From Promethearchaeota archaeon (GTDB lineage: Archaea; Asgardarchaeota; Lokiarchaeia; Sigynarchaeales; SOKP01): 64,000 nt of DNA. The position numbers and the translations under genes were made by a program. The DNA lies in contig JAHPYY010000164.1 of NCBI GenBank assembly GCA_019058515.1, positions 1 to 64,000 on the forward strand. Reading direction: 5' to 3'. Of this stretch, positions 62,349-64,000 are shown in pieces (position 1 is the first letter of the stretch; each line of letters opens with the position of its first letter). The notes under the pieces are model-generated. The model searched no databases. It saw only the letters and a program-made list of their open reading frames with translations, and had not been told where the DNA came from.

Positions 62349-63752
62349 ATGTCAGAGAAAAATGATCCTTTCTTATCAGAAAAATTTATTGATGAGATTT
62401 CAAAAAAGATTCTGAATTACAATTGGGATGATTCAATAGTTTGGGAAATCACAAAACAGCAATACATACCAGCAATTAGAAATTATCGGACTGTGTCAAT
62501 CAAAGTTTATCCCAAGCTTCCTTGTTCTAAGGTGAATCCCTTGTATAGACATAGAATTTGGATAACCAGAGTATGCAATGATACATCCTTGAACAATGGG
62601 AAAAGATTAAGTAACAGAATTATTGGTAAAATATGTAATATAGATAAAGGTACTATTCAAAGATCAAGGGATAAGTTTAATATAGATAGATATATGATTA
62701 CTAAACCAAGTAAATATAAACCATCTCGTTCAAAAATACTTGATATAAGGAGAGAACATCAAGAAGTTATTTTAGAAATCTTAAGGAAAAACCCTAATCA
62801 TGTTTGGGCAAATAAATATCTAATACAGGAAAAACTAAAAGAAGGTATCGAGATCCATCATATTAATTTTGATAAACGAGACAACAGATACGAGAATTTG
62901 TGGATCTATGGTAGTAAATCTGAACATCAAAAAGGAGAAGCTAGCTTAAATCTGTGTTTTGAAAAGTTGATTAAAATTGGCTGGATTGAGTTTTCTCAAG
63001 GAAAATATTTTTTGAAGGAGGATTTTGATTATAAAACGATAAAAAGTAAAAAATCAAAATCAATTCTTGATCTTGAATTACTAGATTATTACAAAGACCT
63101 CAGTAATATTAAAAAAGTTATTAAAAAAATTGATTGGAATAAGATCTCTCAGAATTGGGAGATAGAGGTTAATCCGCAATGTTCTAATCAATACACTCCA
63201 AAAATCACAATTAAACTAGATCTTTTTAAAGGTTGTTCAAAAGAAAATCCATTGTATATACATAAGTTATGGTATAAACGAGCCATTAATGATAAACGAT
63301 TTTATTTACAAGATAAGGATATTGCTCAGATTTGCAATGAAGATTTAGAAAGAGTGAGACACTGGAAATTTCGCAAACATAAACTTAAGAAATCTTTTTT
63401 GCCTAGGAGGACAAAAATTTCAACTGTAAGAATTAACGATGAAAACCATCCATTTGCTTTTGAAGGTAATAGAATGAAATTACATAGATATATAATGGAG
63501 CAACATCTTTCAAAACATCCAAGTTTAGAAATCTCAAAAAAATCCTTAGTTAATGGAAAATATCTAAAACCAGAATGCCCAGTTCATCATATTAATTTTG
63601 ATTATAGTGACAATAGTATTGTAAACCTATGGGTATTTCCAAGTAGAAAAGATCATCGCTCTGCTCATTATCAATTAATAAAATTAGTTCCTAAGCTTTT
63701 CTGTAAAGGTTTGATAAAATTTAATGAAGGAATTTATGAATTGAATTTATAG
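62349..63752 (+). CDS. HNH endonuclease-like protein, internally duplicated
   Basis: The 467-residue protein consists of two related halves, about 1-240 and 250-467. Each half has an N-terminal strand region (NYNWDDSIVWEI or KIDWNKISQNWEI), a helix-turn-helix-like segment (SNRIIGKICNIDKGTIQR or DIAQICNEDLERVRHWK) and an HNH-like motif. These are IEIHHINFDKRDNRYENLW with SEHQ, and CPVHHINFDYSDNSIVNLW with DHRSA. The end of each half is also alike (WIEFSQGKYFL; LIKFNEGIYEL). The likely role is DNA cleavage as a homing-type or mobile nuclease. CG is very low (5 in 62341-62940 against 23 in moxR). It sits between moxR and a moxR remnant. Confidence 0.75.
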   Translation: MSEKNDPFLSEKFIDEISKKILNYNWDDSIVWEITKQQYIPAIRNYRTVSIKVYPKLPCSKVNPLYRHRIWITRVCNDTSLNNGKRLSNRIIGKICNIDKGTIQRSRDKFNIDRYMITKPSKYKPSRSKILDIRREHQEVILEILRKNPNHVWANKYLIQEKLKEGIEIHHINFDKRDNRYENLWIYGSKSEHQKGEASLNLCFEKLIKIGWIEFSQGKYFLKEDFDYKTIKSKKSKSILDLELLDYYKDLSNIKKVIKKIDWNKISQNWEIEVNPQCSNQYTPKITIKLDLFKGCSKENPLYIHKLWYKRAINDKRFYLQDKDIAQICNEDLERVRHWKFRKHKLKKSFLPRRTKISTVRINDENHPFAFEGNRMKLHRYIMEQHLSKHPSLEISKKSLVNGKYLKPECPVHHINFDYSDNSIVNLWVFPSRKDHRSAHYQLIKLVPKLFCKGLIKFNEGIYELNL

Positions 63753-63804
63753 ATAAAATAATTTTTATTAACTATTTTTTTTTTTAATACACTTTATATT
63801 AAAA

Positions 63805-63942
63805 GTCGATTGGATTGGGGTTTTACTTAAAAGTGGTATAAGTATAGATGAGTTAAAATAAGAAATGCCCTTCTTAGGAGTACTTATCAAAAAGGAGAAA
63901 GACTTGGAAGTTGTATTAGATAAAGTAAAATTTCCAATATGA
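63805..63942 (+). pseudogene. 3' remnant of a second moxR gene
   Basis: The frame reads VDWIGVLLKSGISIDELK, then TAA, then EMPFLGVLIKKEKDLEVVLD and KVKFPI followed by TGA. It corresponds codon by codon to the end of the intact MoxR gene (DWISVLLKSGITLEELKKG... KIKFPT), with a nonsense codon where MoxR has Lys. Nothing similar precedes it, so it is a truncated copy. The DNA is diverged from the intact gene rather than identical, which argues against a very recent duplication. It continues to near the window edge. Confidence 0.85.
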
Positions 63943-64000
63943 TCCAATTTTAATTCTTTTTAACCAACTAAAAAAGAATGTTTTACAATTTTATTAATTA

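Noticed and set aside
1..64000. CRISPR arrays, rRNA and tRNA genes
   Set aside because: No repeat-spacer pattern, no rRNA-like conserved sequence and no cloverleaf with a recognisable T-arm could be found on reading both strands.

Overview
The window is most likely from an Asgard archaeon, perhaps Lokiarchaeia-like; the lineage is inferred. It is AT-rich and has archaeal transcription factor B. It also carries several eukaryote-like families typical of Asgard genomes: an E1/E2/JAB/ubiquitin-like cluster, longin-type N-terminal domains fused to small-GTPase folds, a gelsolin-domain protein, a leucine-rich-repeat protein and a zinc-ribbon protein ending in a ubiquitin-like fold. I saw no rRNA, tRNA or CRISPR array.

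Layout. 0-5.2 kb: end of a sulfatase, two tandem longin-GTPase paralogues, then JAMM protease, E1-like and E2-like genes, with a convergent ubiquitin-like modifier. 5.5-20.3 kb: a URO-D-family protein, an alpha/alpha-toroid protein overlapping a 1632-residue double UvrA, an HD-domain protein, a second URO-D-family methyltransferase, a beta-helix protein, a redox protein split by an in-frame TAG, an acyltransferase-like Ntn hydrolase and a double-hotdog MaoC protein. 20.4-33.7 kb: mostly catabolic enzymes (frameshifted GH3 glycosidase, CocE-type hydrolase, threonine dehydratase with a late nonsense codon, cupin, sugar isomerase, transaldolase, amidohydrolase, glucosamine-6-phosphate deaminase-like protein) plus TFB and the ubiquitin-fold and LRR proteins. 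33.7-41 kb: a CpG-poor accessory block (zinc-ribbon protein, GNAT, B12-type radical SAM, RHH protein, methyltransferase, two tiny ORFs). 41.6-53.4 kb: a broken histidine kinase, metallo-beta-lactamase fold, gelsolin protein, FkbM methyltransferase, third URO-D protein, enolase-superfamily enzyme, two flavodoxin-like proteins and a longin-like protein. 53.5-58.1 kb: tandem membrane-protein paralogues, the second fused to a degenerate CPBP protease domain. 58.5-64 kb: an HMG-CoA-synthase-like/thiolase pair and a MoxR ATPase, then an HNH endonuclease gene that is itself a tandem duplication, followed by the 3' remnant of a second moxR.

Two themes run through the window. First, several genes carry one lesion each: the GH3 gene (lost G), the histidine kinase (lost A plus an in-frame TAG), the HTH/ferredoxin protein (in-frame TAG), threonine dehydratase (GGA to TGA) and the moxR remnant (TAA). 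TAG is the ordinary stop of at least twelve other genes here, so wholesale amber recoding is unlikely. Second, genes fall into two composition classes. Hand counts of CG dinucleotides per 600 bases are 27 in the gelsolin gene and 23 in moxR, against 8 in the radical SAM gene and 5 in the HNH gene.

The strongest candidate for a new system is the pairing of two longin-GTPase paralogues with a compact ubiquitin-type conjugation and deconjugation set. A free-standing zinc-ribbon/ubiquitin-fold protein is encoded elsewhere in the window.
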